NCBI RefSeq assembly: GCF_007830185.1
Contig: NZ_VLKZ01000004.1
Location: 344,383-408,382, forward strand
DNA: 64,000 bases
Direction: 5' to 3'
Origin: Halalkalibacter nanhaiisediminis
Lineage (GTDB): Bacteria > Bacillota > Bacilli > Bacillales > Bacillaceae_D
Part shown: positions 1 through 10,130 of the stretch, one piece after another
How the letters are laid out: the number at the start of each line of letters is the position of its first letter
Numbering within the stretch: position 1 is the first letter of the stretch
Program-made: the position numbers and the translations under genes
Notes under the pieces: model-generated
Database searches by the model: none
What the model saw: the letters and a program-made list of their open reading frames with translations, nothing else
Told to the model about the DNA's origin: nothing

Positions 1-1
1 T

Positions 2-721
2 GATGGCACAAAGGTTTATGATGTGCGCAAAGTCATTAAAAGTATTGTTGATGATGAGAATTTCATGGAAGTACAGCCAATGTTTGCAAAGAATATTGTT
101 GTTGGATTTGGACGAATTGAGGGAGAAACAGTTGGAATGATTGCCAATAACCCGAAGATGATGGCTGGTGGCCTTGATATTGATTCTTCTGATAAATGCG
201 CTAGATTTATCCGTTTCTGCGATTGCTTTAATATCCCGCTCATTACATTTGAAGATGTAAGTGGATTCATTCCAGGTGTTCAACAAGAGCATGGGGGAAT
301 TATTAGACATGGTGCCAAGATTCTCTATGCGTATTCAGAAGCGACGGTACCAAAAATCACAGTTATTCTCAGGAAAGCATTCGGCGGAGCATACGTTGCA
401 CTAAACAGTAAAGCGATTGGTGCAGATTTAGTTTTTGCATGGCCGAATGCTGAGATTGCCGTAATGGGACCTGAGGGTGCTGCGACGATTATTTTTGCAA
501 AAGAAATTCGTGAGAGCAACAACCCAGACAAAACGAGAGCTGCCAAAATAGCTGAATATCGTGAACGTTTTGCCAATCCTTATGTAGCTGCTTCAAATGG
601 AATGGTTGATGATGTCATTGATCCACGCGATACGAGAAAAAGTCTGGCACAAGGGCTAGAAATGCTACGAAATAAAAAGAAAAAACTTCCTAATAAGAAG
701 CATGGTAACATTCCGTTGTAA
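2..721 (+). CDS. Acyl-CoA carboxylase carboxyltransferase (beta) subunit, C-terminal part
   Basis: The reading frame is open from base 2, so this is the 3' part of a gene that begins left of the window; the GTG at 23 is an internal valine (YDVRKVI). The product is the C-terminal carboxyltransferase domain of the propionyl-CoA/methylmalonyl-CoA carboxylase family, which moves carboxyl from biotin to an acyl-CoA. Family features are GGLDIDSSDKCARF, an oxyanion-loop-like segment GFIPGVQQEHGGIIRHGAK, and AFGGAYVALNSK followed by FAWPNAEIAVMGPEGA. The position directly upstream of mutA-mutB suggests propionyl-CoA as substrate, but acetyl-CoA or methylcrotonyl-CoA paralogues share these motifs. Family membership is firm; the substrate is inference. 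Confidence 0.9.
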   Translation, partial: DGTKVYDVRKVIKSIVDDENFMEVQPMFAKNIVVGFGRIEGETVGMIANNPKMMAGGLDIDSSDKCARFIRFCDCFNIPLITFEDVSGFIPGVQQEHGGIIRHGAKILYAYSEATVPKITVILRKAFGGAYVALNSKAIGADLVFAWPNAEIAVMGPEGAATIIFAKEIRESNNPDKTRAAKIAEYRERFANPYVAASNGMVDDVIDPRDTRKSLAQGLEMLRNKKKKLPNKKHGNIPL

Positions 722-805
722 GATGGTGTGGAGAGAACCTTTGCACGGATGAAATAAGTAATAGAAGGGAGTGAGTGGTTAGCCTTAGCAGGTGACCGAC
801 GCAAA

Positions 806-2884
806 ATGGAGAAAAATCGCGATCTAGAGAAATTTTGTGAATTTACCGTTCCGACATATGAGCAGTGGCGCAGTGCAACAGAGAAGTCTTTGAAGGGGAA
901 ATCATTTGATACATTAGTGACAAAGCTAATGGATGATATTCTCATCGAACCGATGTATCAAGAGAGAGATATAGATAATCTATCAATTAAAGCGGATCAG
1001 CCTGGACAGTTTCCATATACAAGAGGAACGAGAAATGAAAGGTTCACATGGAAAGTGAGTCAAGAGCTCGCTGCCTCTACTCCGCAGCTATTAAATGAAA
1101 TAGCGAAGCATGATATGGCTCGTGGACAAAATGTTTATCATATCATCCTTGATGATGACTTAAAGCAGGCAAAAGAAGCATCGCTTGAATCAAACGCACA
1201 AAGAGGCGTTCCTTTATATGATCTAGACGATGTGAAGGCATTATTTGATGGAATTGATGTCACTGCACAGCCCATTCATCTTGATACAGGTGAAGTGAAT
1301 ATACCCCTTTTAGCTGCAATCAGTACTTTGTTAGAAAGAAAAGTAGAGATAGAATCACTAACAGGTATTATTGCTGCTGATCCGATTCATCAGCTTGCTA
1401 AAACAGGAAGATTAACGTATTCACTTGATCAAACGTATAATCATCTCACTACAGCTGTAACATGGGCTAAAGAGCAGGGGCCATCATTAAGAACGGTTCT
1501 TGTCCAAACATATGCCTATCATAACGGTGGGGCAAGTCCAGCTGTTGAACTTGCATCAGCTCTATCAACAGGTGTTGCCTATGTTCAAGCTCTATTAGAA
1601 CGAGGAGTACAAGTAGATGATGCTAGTAAAGCCATTGCATTTGCCTTTTCGATTGGAAGTGATTATTTCAGTGAAATAGCAAAAATAAGAGCAGCACGTA
1701 CACTTTGGGCTGCGATTATGGCGGAATTCGGTGCATCAAAAGAGGCTCAGAAGATGAGCGTTCATGCGAGAACGTCTGCTTTTACAAAGACAGCCCAGGA
1801 TACGTACGTTAATATTTTAAGAGGAACGAGTGAGGCATTTGCTGCTGCTGTTGCAGGTGTGGATAGTCTGCATGTAAGTGCGCTTGACGAGGCTATTCAA
1901 ACACCGAGTTCTTTTTCACGCCGAATTGCTCGAAACACATCGCTCATTTTACAAGAAGAGGCTCATATTGATAAGACACTTGATCCTGCAGGGGGCTCAT
2001 GGTATGTCGAATATATGACGGACCAGCTTGCGAAAAAAGCGTGGGGATTCTTTCAAGAAATAGAACGTGCGGGGGGAATCATTGCTGCACTTCAAGAAGA
2101 AGTGATCCAAAAGTGGATTAATCAGGCTTGGGAAGAACGCTTAGTGAAGGTCGAAAACCGAAAACAAACGATAGTTGGAGTGAATCAATTTGTGAATCTA
2201 GATGAAAAAGCAGCTCCAAAACCATCTGACCAATTGGAGCAAGAACGCAAGCGTTATCAAAAAGAACTTGAGAAAAAGCAGACAAAGACATTCACAGGAC
2301 TGAATAAACCTGAGTCATTTGCTGAGGTCAGTCAATTGCTGCAAGAAGGTGTTCCGTTCTCTGTTATTCACGAATTGATCGGTGCTCATGATAAGAACGG
2401 AGTAACGATTACCTCTATTCCGAGTCGCCGCCTTTCAGAGCCATTTGAGCAGCTTCGTAAACGAAGTGAAGATCTTAGTGAGACTAATGAAAAGCGACCT
2501 ACTGCTTATCTCCTTGGTCTAGGCTCATTAGCAAGTCATAAGGCACGAACTGATTTTATCACTGGCTTCTTTCAAAGCGGTGGTTTTGATGTACAAGTCT
2601 CAAATCCGATTGAAATGGCTAATCAAGCTGTTCAAGCTGCAAATGAATTTAACCTCATTGTACTCTGTGGTAAAGATGAAGATTATCAAGAGCAGGCAGC
2701 CACGATTGTGGAACAATTAAAGCAAAAAAATGAGAAAAGAAAAGTGTTTATCGCAGGACGCCCGCAAAAAGAACAAGAAACGAAGCTACAGCAAGCAGGG
2801 GTAGATGACTTCATTCATATCAAAACAAACGTATATCAGTTTTTATATGATCTACAAGAGTGGCTGAAAGGAGGAGGCAAATGA
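806..2884 (+). CDS. mutA: Methylmalonyl-CoA mutase small (alpha-like) subunit
   Basis: This is the small subunit that pairs with MutB to form the adenosylcobalamin-dependent mutase interconverting methylmalonyl-CoA and succinyl-CoA. The 692 residues fit the family. The TIM-barrel half contains the typical [17 protein letters not shown] and [13 protein letters not shown] segments (about 375-410). The C-terminal flavodoxin-like domain lacks the DxHxxG cobalamin motif, as expected for the non-catalytic subunit. Start ATG 806 is chosen for the AGGTGA at 790-795; no better in-frame start lies between it and the upstream TAA. The stop overlaps the mutB start (ATGA), which implies translational coupling. 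UGA is an ordinary stop here. Confidence 0.95.
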   Translation: MEKNRDLEKFCEFTVPTYEQWRSATEKSLKGKSFDTLVTKLMDDILIEPMYQERDIDNLSIKADQPGQFPYTRGTRNERFTWKVSQELAASTPQLLNEIAKHDMARGQNVYHIILDDDLKQAKEASLESNAQRGVPLYDLDDVKALFDGIDVTAQPIHLDTGEVNIPLLAAISTLLERKVEIESLTGIIAADPIHQLAKTGRLTYSLDQTYNHLTTAVTWAKEQGPSLRTVLVQTYAYHNGGASPAVELASALSTGVAYVQALLERGVQVDDASKAIAFAFSIGSDYFSEIAKIRAARTLWAAIMAEFGASKEAQKMSVHARTSAFTKTAQDTYVNILRGTSEAFAAAVAGVDSLHVSALDEAIQTPSSFSRRIARNTSLILQEEAHIDKTLDPAGGSWYVEYMTDQLAKKAWGFFQEIERAGGIIAALQEEVIQKWINQAWEERLVKVENRKQTIVGVNQFVNLDEKAAPKPSDQLEQERKRYQKELEKKQTKTFTGLNKPESFAEVSQLLQEGVPFSVIHELIGAHDKNGVTITSIPSRRLSEPFEQLRKRSEDLSETNEKRPTAYLLGLGSLASHKARTDFITGFFQSGGFDVQVSNPIEMANQAVQAANEFNLIVLCGKDEDYQEQAATIVEQLKQKNEKRKVFIAGRPQKEQETKLQQAGVDDFIHIKTNVYQFLYDLQEWLKGGGK

Positions 2885-5046
2885 GTAAAAAGCCAGACTT
2901 TCAATCAATGCCGTTTCCATCTCTAAAGCAAGGAAAAAAGGCCGTTTCCAAAGAAGGAACACCTTTTAAAACAATGGAGCAAATTGATATTAGCTCTGTC
3001 TATACAAAAGAAGATACAGAGGGCATGCCGCATTTGAATTATGTAGCAGGTATCGCTCCGTTCTTTCGTGGACCTTACCCAGCAATGTACAAAGCAAGAC
3101 CATGGACTGTTCGGCAATATGCAGGTTTTTCAACAGCGGAAGAAAGTAATGCTTTCTATCGCAGAAATCTAGCAGCAGGTCAAAAGGGTTTATCAATCGC
3201 ATTTGATTTAGCGACACATCGCGGTTATGACTCTGATCACCCTCGTGTTGTTGGGGACGTCGGAAAAGCTGGGGTAGCTGTTGACTCGATTCTTGACATG
3301 AATATTCTTTTTGACGGGATTCCACTTGATCAAATGTCTGTATCAATGACGATGAATGGTGCAGTACTACCGATTATGGCTTTTTATATTGTTGCCGCAG
3401 AAGAGCAAGGAGTTCCGCCTGAAAAGCTAACAGGAACGATTCAAAATGATATCTTAAAAGAATATATGGTTCGGAATACGTATATTTATCCTCCAGAGGC
3501 ATCTATGAAAGCGATTGCTGATATATTTGAATATACATCAAAATACATGCCAAAATTCAATAGTATTAGTATTTCAGGCTACCATATGCAAGAGGCTGGT
3601 GCGACGGCTGATATTGAGTTAGCTTACACGCTAGCTGACGGGCTTGAATATGTTCGTACAGGGATAAAAGCAGGGATGGATATTGATTCCTTTGCTCCTC
3701 GGTTGTCTTTCTTCTGGGCGATTGGAATGAATTATTATATGGAAGTTGCAAAAATGAGAGCTGCTCGACTGATTTGGGCTAAGCTAATGAAGCCATTCGC
3801 GCCGAAAAATGAGAAGTCTCTTGCGCTTCGTACGCATTCTCAAACATCAGGCTGGAGTTTGACAGAGCAAGATCCTTATAATAATGTTGTACGAACTTGT
3901 ATTGAAGCGATGGCTGCAGCACTTGGGCATACTCAGTCATTACACACGAATGCATTGGATGAAGCAATTGCATTACCTACAGATTTTTCAGCAAGGATCG
4001 CTCGAAATACACAACTTTATTTACAGGAAGAAACAGGAATTACGAATGTGCTCGATCCTTGGGGAGGATCTTATTACGTCGAATCACTCACCGCTGAATT
4101 AATGCGAAAAGCCTGGGCTCATATCGAGGAAATTGAAGAGCTAGGTGGAATGGCTAAGGCGATAGAGACAGGACTTCCAAAGATGAGAATTGAAGAGGCT
4201 GCCGCAAGACGTCAAGCGCATATTGATTCAAAGAAAGAAACAATTATCGGTGTGAATAAATATCGTCTTGATCAAGAAGATTCGCTTGATATTTTAGATA
4301 TTGATAATACGGCAGTTCGTGAGGCCCAACTTCGACGTCTAAAGAAGCTTCGTAATGAAAGAAATGAAGAAGATGTACAACGTGCTCTTGATGCGATTAC
4401 ACACGCAGCTGAAACAGGTGAAGGAAACTTACTTGAGCTCGCTGTGAATGCAGCGCGAGTACGAGCGAGTCTTGGTGAAATATCAATAGCTTATGAAAAA
4501 GTTGTCGGGCGCCATAAAGCGGTTATCCGCTCCATTAGTGGTGTTTACCGTAGTGAGTTTGGGGAGAAAGAAGAAATGAAGGAAATTCGTGAAATGACGG
4601 ATCAATTTGCAGAAAATGAAGGAAGACGTCCACGTATTATGATTGCAAAAATGGGTCAAGATGGCCATGATCGTGGAGCAAAAGTCATTTCAACCGCATT
4701 TGCTGATATGGGCTTTGATGTTGATATTGGGCCACTTTTTCAAACACCAGAAGAAGCTGCTTTGCAAGCAGTAGAAAATGATGTTCATATTCTCGGGATG
4801 AGTTCACTAGCAGCAGGACATAAAACGCTCTTACCTCAAGTGATAGAGGAACTCAAAAAGCTTGGTCGAGAAGATATTCTTGTCATTATTGGTGGCGTTA
4901 TTCCAGCACAAGACTATGAATTTTTGAAAGAAAAGGGAGCTGCTGAAATTTTTGGTCCAGGAACAGTCATTCCTGTCGCAGCACAAAAAATAATGAGTGA
5001 GTTAAATCGTCGCCTTGGTTATGATGAAGAGGGAACGGTTGTATAG
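2881..5046 (+). CDS. mutB: Methylmalonyl-CoA mutase large, catalytic subunit
   Basis: Catalytic subunit of methylmalonyl-CoA mutase. The TIM barrel carries [19 protein letters not shown] and [18 protein letters not shown], and the C-terminal B12 domain has the base-off cobalamin signature DGHDRGAK (DxHxxG, about residue 602) with downstream MSSLAAGH and [13 protein letters not shown] 2881 is preferred over GTG 2860 because AAAGGAGGAGG lies just before it. It overlaps mutA by 4 bp and is followed by a hairpin before meaB. Together with the upstream carboxyltransferase and meaB it makes a propionate/odd-chain fatty acid/branched amino acid catabolic module linking propionyl-CoA to succinyl-CoA. 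Confidence 0.97.
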   Translation: MSKKPDFQSMPFPSLKQGKKAVSKEGTPFKTMEQIDISSVYTKEDTEGMPHLNYVAGIAPFFRGPYPAMYKARPWTVRQYAGFSTAEESNAFYRRNLAAGQKGLSIAFDLATHRGYDSDHPRVVGDVGKAGVAVDSILDMNILFDGIPLDQMSVSMTMNGAVLPIMAFYIVAAEEQGVPPEKLTGTIQNDILKEYMVRNTYIYPPEASMKAIADIFEYTSKYMPKFNSISISGYHMQEAGATADIELAYTLADGLEYVRTGIKAGMDIDSFAPRLSFFWAIGMNYYMEVAKMRAARLIWAKLMKPFAPKNEKSLALRTHSQTSGWSLTEQDPYNNVVRTCIEAMAAALGHTQSLHTNALDEAIALPTDFSARIARNTQLYLQEETGITNVLDPWGGSYYVESLTAELMRKAWAHIEEIEELGGMAKAIETGLPKMRIEEAAARRQAHIDSKKETIIGVNKYRLDQEDSLDILDIDNTAVREAQLRRLKKLRNERNEEDVQRALDAITHAAETGEGNLLELAVNAARVRASLGEISIAYEKVVGRHKAVIRSISGVYRSEFGEKEEMKEIREMTDQFAENEGRRPRIMIAKMGQDGHDRGAKVISTAFADMGFDVDIGPLFQTPEEAALQAVENDVHILGMSSLAAGHKTLLPQVIEELKKLGREDILVIIGGVIPAQDYEFLKEKGAAEIFGPGTVIPVAAQKIMSELNRRLGYDEEGTVV

Positions 5047-5052
5047 AGAATG

Positions 5053-5082
5053 AGAGAGGAAGTGAAAACCACTTCCTCTTTT
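5053..5082 (+). terminator. Hairpin between mutB and meaB
   Basis: AGAGGAAGTG (5055-5064) pairs perfectly with CACTTCCTCT (5070-5079) across a 5-nt loop, followed by a short mixed T run. It lies 9 bases after the mutB stop and before the meaB ribosome site. It could be a weak terminator or a processing site that lowers meaB expression relative to mutAB. Confidence 0.55.
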
Positions 5083-5111
5083 CTCCATTGTCAGAAAGGA
5101 AGGAGATTTAT

Positions 5112-6143
5112 ATGGATTCACAACCAGATTATAAGCGTAAAGAGCTTAATTTAGATGATTATGTTGATGGAATTAAACAAAATAATCGCGCGATGCTGGC
5201 TAGAGCAATTACCCTTGTTGAAAGCAATGCTACAAAACATTTCTCTCTTGCACAAGATGTTGTCACTCAAATTATGCCGCTAACAGGAAAGTCGATCCGA
5301 ATTGGGATTACAGGTGTTCCAGGAGCAGGAAAGAGTACGTTTATAGAAGCTTTAGGAACAATGCTTTGTGAACAAGGCCATAAAGTAGCTGTTCTTGCAG
5401 TTGACCCGTCAAGTTCGCTTTCTCATGGAAGTATTCTGGGAGATAAGACGAGAATGGAGCGTTTGTCGAGGCATCCAAGTGCGTATGTTCGTCCATCACC
5501 TGCTGGCGGAACGCTTGGTGGTGTAGCAAGAAAAACGCGTGAGACTCTACTTTTATGCGAGGCAGCTGGTTATGATGTCATCATTGTTGAAACAGTTGGT
5601 GTTGGACAAAGTGAAATTGCTGTTCGGTCAATGGTCGATTGCTTCCTTCTTCTTATGTTGACAGGTGCTGGGGATGAGTTGCAAGGGATGAAAAAAGGAA
5701 TCATGGAAATGGTTGATATCATGCTCATTAATAAAGCTGATGGAAAAAATAAGCAGGCAGCTGACCAAGCAAAAGTGGAACTAAGTCGCATTCTGCATAT
5801 GATACCACCTGTTACTGAAGGATGGGAAACAATGGTTCAAACGGTTTCAGCTCTACATGAAACGGGTATTGATGAATGTTGGAAAACAATTTGTGCATTT
5901 CGAGATCATATGAAAGAAACACATCAATTTGAAAAGAGAAGAATGCAACAAGCAACAAACTGGCTCTATTCATTAATTGAAGAACAATTACTATCTCGTT
6001 TCTATGAAAATAATACGGTTAAAAAGCAGCTTCCACTCATGAGAGAAAATGTGCTAAGTGGACAAATAAGTGCGACAAAAGCAGCACTCACATTAATTAA
6101 AGATTTTGAAAATCGAAATATGAAGCTTCAATCAGAAAAATGA
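5112..6143 (+). CDS. meaB: MeaB-family GTPase, methylmalonyl-CoA mutase chaperone
   Basis: G3E-class P-loop GTPase that protects and reloads the adenosylcobalamin of methylmalonyl-CoA mutase. Visible are the Walker A GVPGAGKSTFIEAL (about 60-73), the Mg/switch region AVDPSSSLSHGSILGDKTRM, Walker B-like VIIVETVGVGQSE and the guanine-specificity motif NKADG. Downstream is the C-terminal dimerisation helix region. ATG 5112 is chosen over TTG 5088 because AAAGGAAGGAG (5096-5105) sits at the right distance. Its place directly after mutB is the classical genomic context and makes the call strong; the older name ArgK refers to the same family. Confidence 0.95.
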   Translation: MDSQPDYKRKELNLDDYVDGIKQNNRAMLARAITLVESNATKHFSLAQDVVTQIMPLTGKSIRIGITGVPGAGKSTFIEALGTMLCEQGHKVAVLAVDPSSSLSHGSILGDKTRMERLSRHPSAYVRPSPAGGTLGGVARKTRETLLLCEAAGYDVIIVETVGVGQSEIAVRSMVDCFLLLMLTGAGDELQGMKKGIMEMVDIMLINKADGKNKQAADQAKVELSRILHMIPPVTEGWETMVQTVSALHETGIDECWKTICAFRDHMKETHQFEKRRMQQATNWLYSLIEEQLLSRFYENNTVKKQLPLMRENVLSGQISATKAALTLIKDFENRNMKLQSEK

Positions 6144-6269
6144 TAATTATTTACTAATAAACTCTAGTATTTTTCTCGCTTTGTTTTAATTAGTATAAAA
6201 TAAGATTGAATAATGAAAAACGTTGACTAATATTTTGTCTACGAATTCTAAATGAGATGGAGTGAGTAA

Positions 6270-7322
6270 ATGAGTTCTTGTGATCGTTGTAGTCAATTTC
6301 CGCTACTGGAGTCAAAAGGTAGCCTTCTATTATACACGAAAAATGGTTCCCTGCAAGAAAAGTTAAAGTCGATTGTAGAGCAGCAAGTATCAGAGGAAGG
6401 ACAAGTGATAAGTCTCGATTATACTTCTTTTGAACAGCTAGACTACTTATTAGACTTACTTGCTAAATGTCTATCAAAAGGAGAGAAGGAGCAAATACTT
6501 GGTAGCTATATGAGTGTAGGAAGTCATACAGAACGATTTCCTAATATGGTTTCTTTTGATAAACTCTATGAACGGCTTACACATCGAGAATTTTTAACGA
6601 TCATTAATCAAGGTATGTTCACGCAATATATGCAACCAATTATTATATTAGATAATAAACAAATATTTGGTTATGAATTTTTACTTAGACAAGTTTCAAA
6701 AGACTATCCTTTTTTCCCAGGAGAGCTTTTCTCTTTTTCACAAAGAGCGGGCTTACATTCAAGCTTAGATAGTCAAGCGCGAATATCATCGATTCAAATG
6801 AGTTCTAAGGAATTGAAAAATGGTGTAAAACGATTTATTAATTTTGTACCATCTTCTGTATATGATCCAAATCATTGTTTAAAAAGTACCTTTCAAGCAG
6901 TTGAACATTTCGGGGTAGACCCAAATGATTTAGTGTTTGAGGTCGTTGAAACAGAGAAAATTGCCGATATTGATCATTTGAAAAAAATTTTTCGTACATA
7001 CCAAGAACATGGTATGAAAATGGCGCTTGATGACTTAGGTGCAGGTTTCTCTACTCTTGAAGTTTTACAAGAACTGAAGCCTGATTTTGCAAAGATTGAT
7101 CGTCATTTAATTGACCATTGTGACGAAAATAAAGAGAAGCAAGCGCAAATTCATGCTACTGTTAAAATAGCTAATGAATACGGAATGACGCTTCTAGCTG
7201 AGGGAATTGAACGAAAAGAAGAGGCTGATTTTTGTCAATCTCTTGGTATTTCCCTTGGCCAAGGCTACTTTTTTGGTAAACCACAGCCAAAACCACTAGA
7301 ACTGAATGCAATAATCGTATAG
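6270..7322 (+). CDS. EAL-domain cyclic-di-GMP phosphodiesterase
   Basis: The first 110 residues are an unrecognised N-terminal region starting with a CDRC pair. Residues about 110-345 form an EAL domain. The catalytic set appears complete: the EAL glutamate in GYEFLLR, the Asn in FINFVP, the Glu in FEVVETEK, the Asp pair in DDLGAGFSTL, Lys in FAKIDRHLI, Glu in LLAEGIERKEE and Gln in GQGYFFGKP. It is therefore probably an active enzyme hydrolysing c-di-GMP to pGpG. No membrane segment is seen, so it should be cytosolic. The start at ATG 6270 follows GGAGTGAG. A PAS-STAS protein gene follows in the same direction. Confidence 0.88.
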   Translation: MSSCDRCSQFPLLESKGSLLLYTKNGSLQEKLKSIVEQQVSEEGQVISLDYTSFEQLDYLLDLLAKCLSKGEKEQILGSYMSVGSHTERFPNMVSFDKLYERLTHREFLTIINQGMFTQYMQPIIILDNKQIFGYEFLLRQVSKDYPFFPGELFSFSQRAGLHSSLDSQARISSIQMSSKELKNGVKRFINFVPSSVYDPNHCLKSTFQAVEHFGVDPNDLVFEVVETEKIADIDHLKKIFRTYQEHGMKMALDDLGAGFSTLEVLQELKPDFAKIDRHLIDHCDENKEKQAQIHATVKIANEYGMTLLAEGIERKEEADFCQSLGISLGQGYFFGKPQPKPLELNAIIV

Positions 7323-7413
7323 AAAAGTAGACTGACAGATATAAATAATTGTTTCCTTTTGCTATAATGCAAGAATAGTAAAATAGTTTTTTGGCTTCAA
7401 AAGGAGGAGCAAA

Positions 7414-8205
7414 ATGGTAGCGTCAAATATCTTTACGCAACAGGAAACAATAGCCGTTTTGGATTGTATCGGAGAGAATATATTTGTTGCGGATACGGAA
7501 TTTAACCTAGTATGGATGAATAAAATGGCACATGAGCTCATTAATCAAATTAAGGAAGATGTTCATGTTTCAAGTTCTAATGAGGTTATTGGAAAGAATC
7601 TGTCTGTTTTTCATCGGAATTTTACTTATCAAGAGAAGATTCTTAAAGAGAGTCTTCCGTACACTTCAAGGATACAATTATTTGGTAAGTACTCTGCAGA
7701 CCTAACTGTTACAGAATTAAAAAATGAACATAAAGATCACATTGGCTATATTCTTATTTGGAATGATGTAACAGAAGAAGAACAAGCAAATCAAGAGACT
7801 CAAAAATTAATCGAGGAATTAATGACGCCGATTCTTCCGATGATGGTTGATGATTCTCTCCTTGTTCCACTTATTGGCACATACGATGAACATCGTTTTG
7901 ATATGCTTCAACGTAAATTATTACACGAATGCTCAAAGGCAGACACTGAATTCGTTGTCTTTGATTTTAGTGGAATGTCACTTGCGGATAATCAGAAATT
8001 AGTCACTCAAATCCGTACGTTAACAGATACTGTTTCGTTAATTGGAGCTGAACCCATTCATATTGGCTTCCCGATTAGCATGGTAAAACAGTTTGTTCAA
8101 CATGGAATCAAAGCTGATGCCAAAACATTTAGAACGTTTAAAGAGGCTAGCACCTATTTGTTAAAAAGAAAAGGCTATTATATTGCTCCTATTGAAAATG
8201 AATAA
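7414..8205 (+). CDS. PAS-STAS (RsbR-like) signalling protein
   Basis: Residues about 8-125 form a PAS fold (VLDCIGENIFVADTEFN near the start, GYILIWNDVTEEE at its end) and residues about 130-255 a STAS domain like those of RsbR-type stressosome proteins. The STAS segment FVVFDFSGMSLAD contains a serine where RsbR-family proteins carry a phosphorylatable Ser/Thr. The N-terminal sensor differs from the globin-like RsbRA type, so this is more like YtvA-type or PAS-STAS paralogues; the LOV cysteine motif is not evident. A strong AAAGGAGGAGC site precedes ATG 7414, and an isolated -10-like TATAAT lies at 7363-7368. Ligand and partner are unknown. Confidence 0.78.
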   Translation: MVASNIFTQQETIAVLDCIGENIFVADTEFNLVWMNKMAHELINQIKEDVHVSSSNEVIGKNLSVFHRNFTYQEKILKESLPYTSRIQLFGKYSADLTVTELKNEHKDHIGYILIWNDVTEEEQANQETQKLIEELMTPILPMMVDDSLLVPLIGTYDEHRFDMLQRKLLHECSKADTEFVVFDFSGMSLADNQKLVTQIRTLTDTVSLIGAEPIHIGFPISMVKQFVQHGIKADAKTFRTFKEASTYLLKRKGYYIAPIENE

Positions 8206-8212
8206 CAATAAA

Positions 8213-8250
8213 AAGAAGCTGCGCACTGCTGGATGCGGAGCTTCTTTTCT
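8213..8250. terminator. Bidirectional terminator
   Basis: AAGAAGCT-G-CGCA pairs with TGCG-G-AGCTTCTT around an 8-nt loop, followed by TTTTCT. It lies between the convergent PAS-STAS and radical SAM genes and can serve both. Confidence 0.8.
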
Positions 8251-8251
8251 A

Positions 8252-10015
8252 TTACGCAAGTAATGAAATATGGTCTAAAGGGATGGTATAAACAGAAGTG
8301 CGGTTTGTTTTCGGACTAAAATAAGAAAGCAGCAAACTCTCTTTTTCGATATAGTCAGTACCGTCATCTTGATTCGATAAAGCAAATGGAATCGTCTCTA
8401 TCATCGTATGTTTATGAAGCTCCTTTTCACTTAGTTGCAAGGATGAAAAATCAGACGAAACGATTTCTGGCTTTTCAGCTAGGATATTCAAATATCTCGA
8501 TTGCTCTTCTTTTGATAATGAGAAGGTCCACCATGTTTTACGTGGCTTGTGTTTCTGGTTCTCAAAGAAATCGAGCATCATCAGTCCTCTAATAAATGAA
8601 AGGGACGTTTTTATTCCGTGATTCGTTAGAAATTGATCAAGTCGTTTAAATAAATCCTCTAGTTGATGACCAATTCGAGACCAGCCTTGTGCATCCCAAT
8701 AATCACCGAATGCTTGGAAAAAGTCAAAGGCAGAATCAAATTCTTTTGCAACTAAGTATTCAACTGTACGATCCATACGATGATCATTCCAGTATTTTTC
8801 GAGAACATCTTCTACTCGTTTAATGCGAATAATTTCATCAAAGGTTAAAACATTATTACTGAGAATTTCATAAGGTGCATGGTCCATATAGACATAATCA
8901 TGGTCGGCAGCGCGTAGTCTCAGGCCTGTCCCACGCAGCATCTTTAAGAATCCTAGTTGCATTTCTTCTGGACGCAAGGCATAGACATCGTTAAATGTGT
9001 TCCGAAAAGAGTTATAGTCTTCTTCAGGAAGACCAGCAATTAGATCAAGATGCTGATCAATTTTTCCGCCTTCTTTGACCATCGTTACAGTACGAGTGAG
9101 TTTTTCAAAGTTTTGGCGACGCATGACGAGTTCATTCGTTGCATCATTCGTTGATTGCACCCCGATTTCGAAACGGAAAATACCATGTGGTGCATTCTCA
9201 TTTAAGTATTGAAGTACCTCTGGACGCATAATGTCTGCTGTGATTTCAAATTGAAAGACACAGCCTTGGTGATTTTCAATTAAAAAGCGAAAAATTTCTA
9301 GTGCATAATCGCGTTTAATATTAAATGTACGGTCAACGAATTTGATCAATTTTGCCCCACTCTCAATTAAAAAAAGTAGGTCTGCTTTCACACGTTCGAT
9401 ATCAATATAGCGAACACCAACTTCAATAGAAGAGAGACAGAATTGACAGCTATAAGGACAGCCCCGACTCGTTTCAAAATAAGTGACACGTTTTGAAAGC
9501 CCATCTAAATCCTCTGGAAAGCGGTAAGGAGTCGGGATCTCATCAAGCTTCAGCTTCGGACGAGGAGCAGTCATGATCACTTCATCACCTTTTCTGTAAG
9601 CAAGTCCGAACACCATGTGATATTTTTGTGTAGTACTAAATTCTTCAAGGAAATGCTTAAACGTTTCTTCTCCTTCACCAACGACAATAAAATCAGCTGC
9701 CGAAAGTGTTTCAAGCCATTCTTTTGTATCATAGGAAACTTCAGGACCACCAAGAACAATCTTTGTTTCAGGCATGACTTTTTTTAGCATGTTAATGACT
9801 TTAATTGTTTCTTCGATATTCCAAATATAACAACTGAATCCGATGACATCGGGCTTTCGATCGTATAAATCAGAGACAATATTCATAACTGGATCTTTAA
9901 TCGTATATTCAACCATTTCAATTGGAAAGTCAGGCTCTGCATAAGCTTTTAAACAGCGAAGAGCTAAACAGGTGTGGATGTATTTTGCATTTAACGTCGT
10001 GACGACGGTTTTCAT
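8252..10015 (-). CDS. B12-binding radical SAM protein (DUF4080-type C-terminus)
   Basis: The N-terminal half resembles a cobalamin-binding Rossmann domain (FSCYIWNIEETIKVINMLK, KIVLGGPEVS). The radical SAM domain carries the 4Fe-4S motif CPYSCQFC (about residue 196-203) and the glycine-rich GAKLIKFVDRTFN strand. The C-terminal 200 residues match the DUF4080-like extension typical of this Bacillus family. The substrate is not established. ATG 10015 is chosen rather than TTG 10030 because GAGGG precedes it at normal distance and the protein then begins MKTVVTTLNAKYIHT. It stands alone between two terminator-like hairpins. Confidence 0.88.
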   Translation of the reverse strand: MKTVVTTLNAKYIHTCLALRCLKAYAEPDFPIEMVEYTIKDPVMNIVSDLYDRKPDVIGFSCYIWNIEETIKVINMLKKVMPETKIVLGGPEVSYDTKEWLETLSAADFIVVGEGEETFKHFLEEFSTTQKYHMVFGLAYRKGDEVIMTAPRPKLKLDEIPTPYRFPEDLDGLSKRVTYFETSRGCPYSCQFCLSSIEVGVRYIDIERVKADLLFLIESGAKLIKFVDRTFNIKRDYALEIFRFLIENHQGCVFQFEITADIMRPEVLQYLNENAPHGIFRFEIGVQSTNDATNELVMRRQNFEKLTRTVTMVKEGGKIDQHLDLIAGLPEEDYNSFRNTFNDVYALRPEEMQLGFLKMLRGTGLRLRAADHDYVYMDHAPYEILSNNVLTFDEIIRIKRVEDVLEKYWNDHRMDRTVEYLVAKEFDSAFDFFQAFGDYWDAQGWSRIGHQLEDLFKRLDQFLTNHGIKTSLSFIRGLMMLDFFENQKHKPRKTWWTFSLSKEEQSRYLNILAEKPEIVSSDFSSLQLSEKELHKHTMIETIPFALSNQDDGTDYIEKESLLLSYFSPKTNRTSVYTIPLDHISLLA

Positions 10016-10089
10016 TCGATCATCCCTCAATTCTTTTCTTTTGTTACGTCTAGTATGATACCATAGTTTCTTTAACTTGTTTAACTTCG

Positions 10090-10130
10090 AACGAAACGGC
10101 TGACTCTTAGTTTGAGTCAGCCGTTTCGTT
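10090..10130 (-). terminator. Perfect 17-bp hairpin after lipoprotein gene
   Basis: Bases 10090-10106 pair perfectly with 10114-10130 around a 7-nt loop. The stop codon of the upstream minus-strand lipoprotein gene (10107-10109) lies in the loop, so the gene's last codons form one arm. The T run is weak on the minus strand. Confidence 0.65.
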
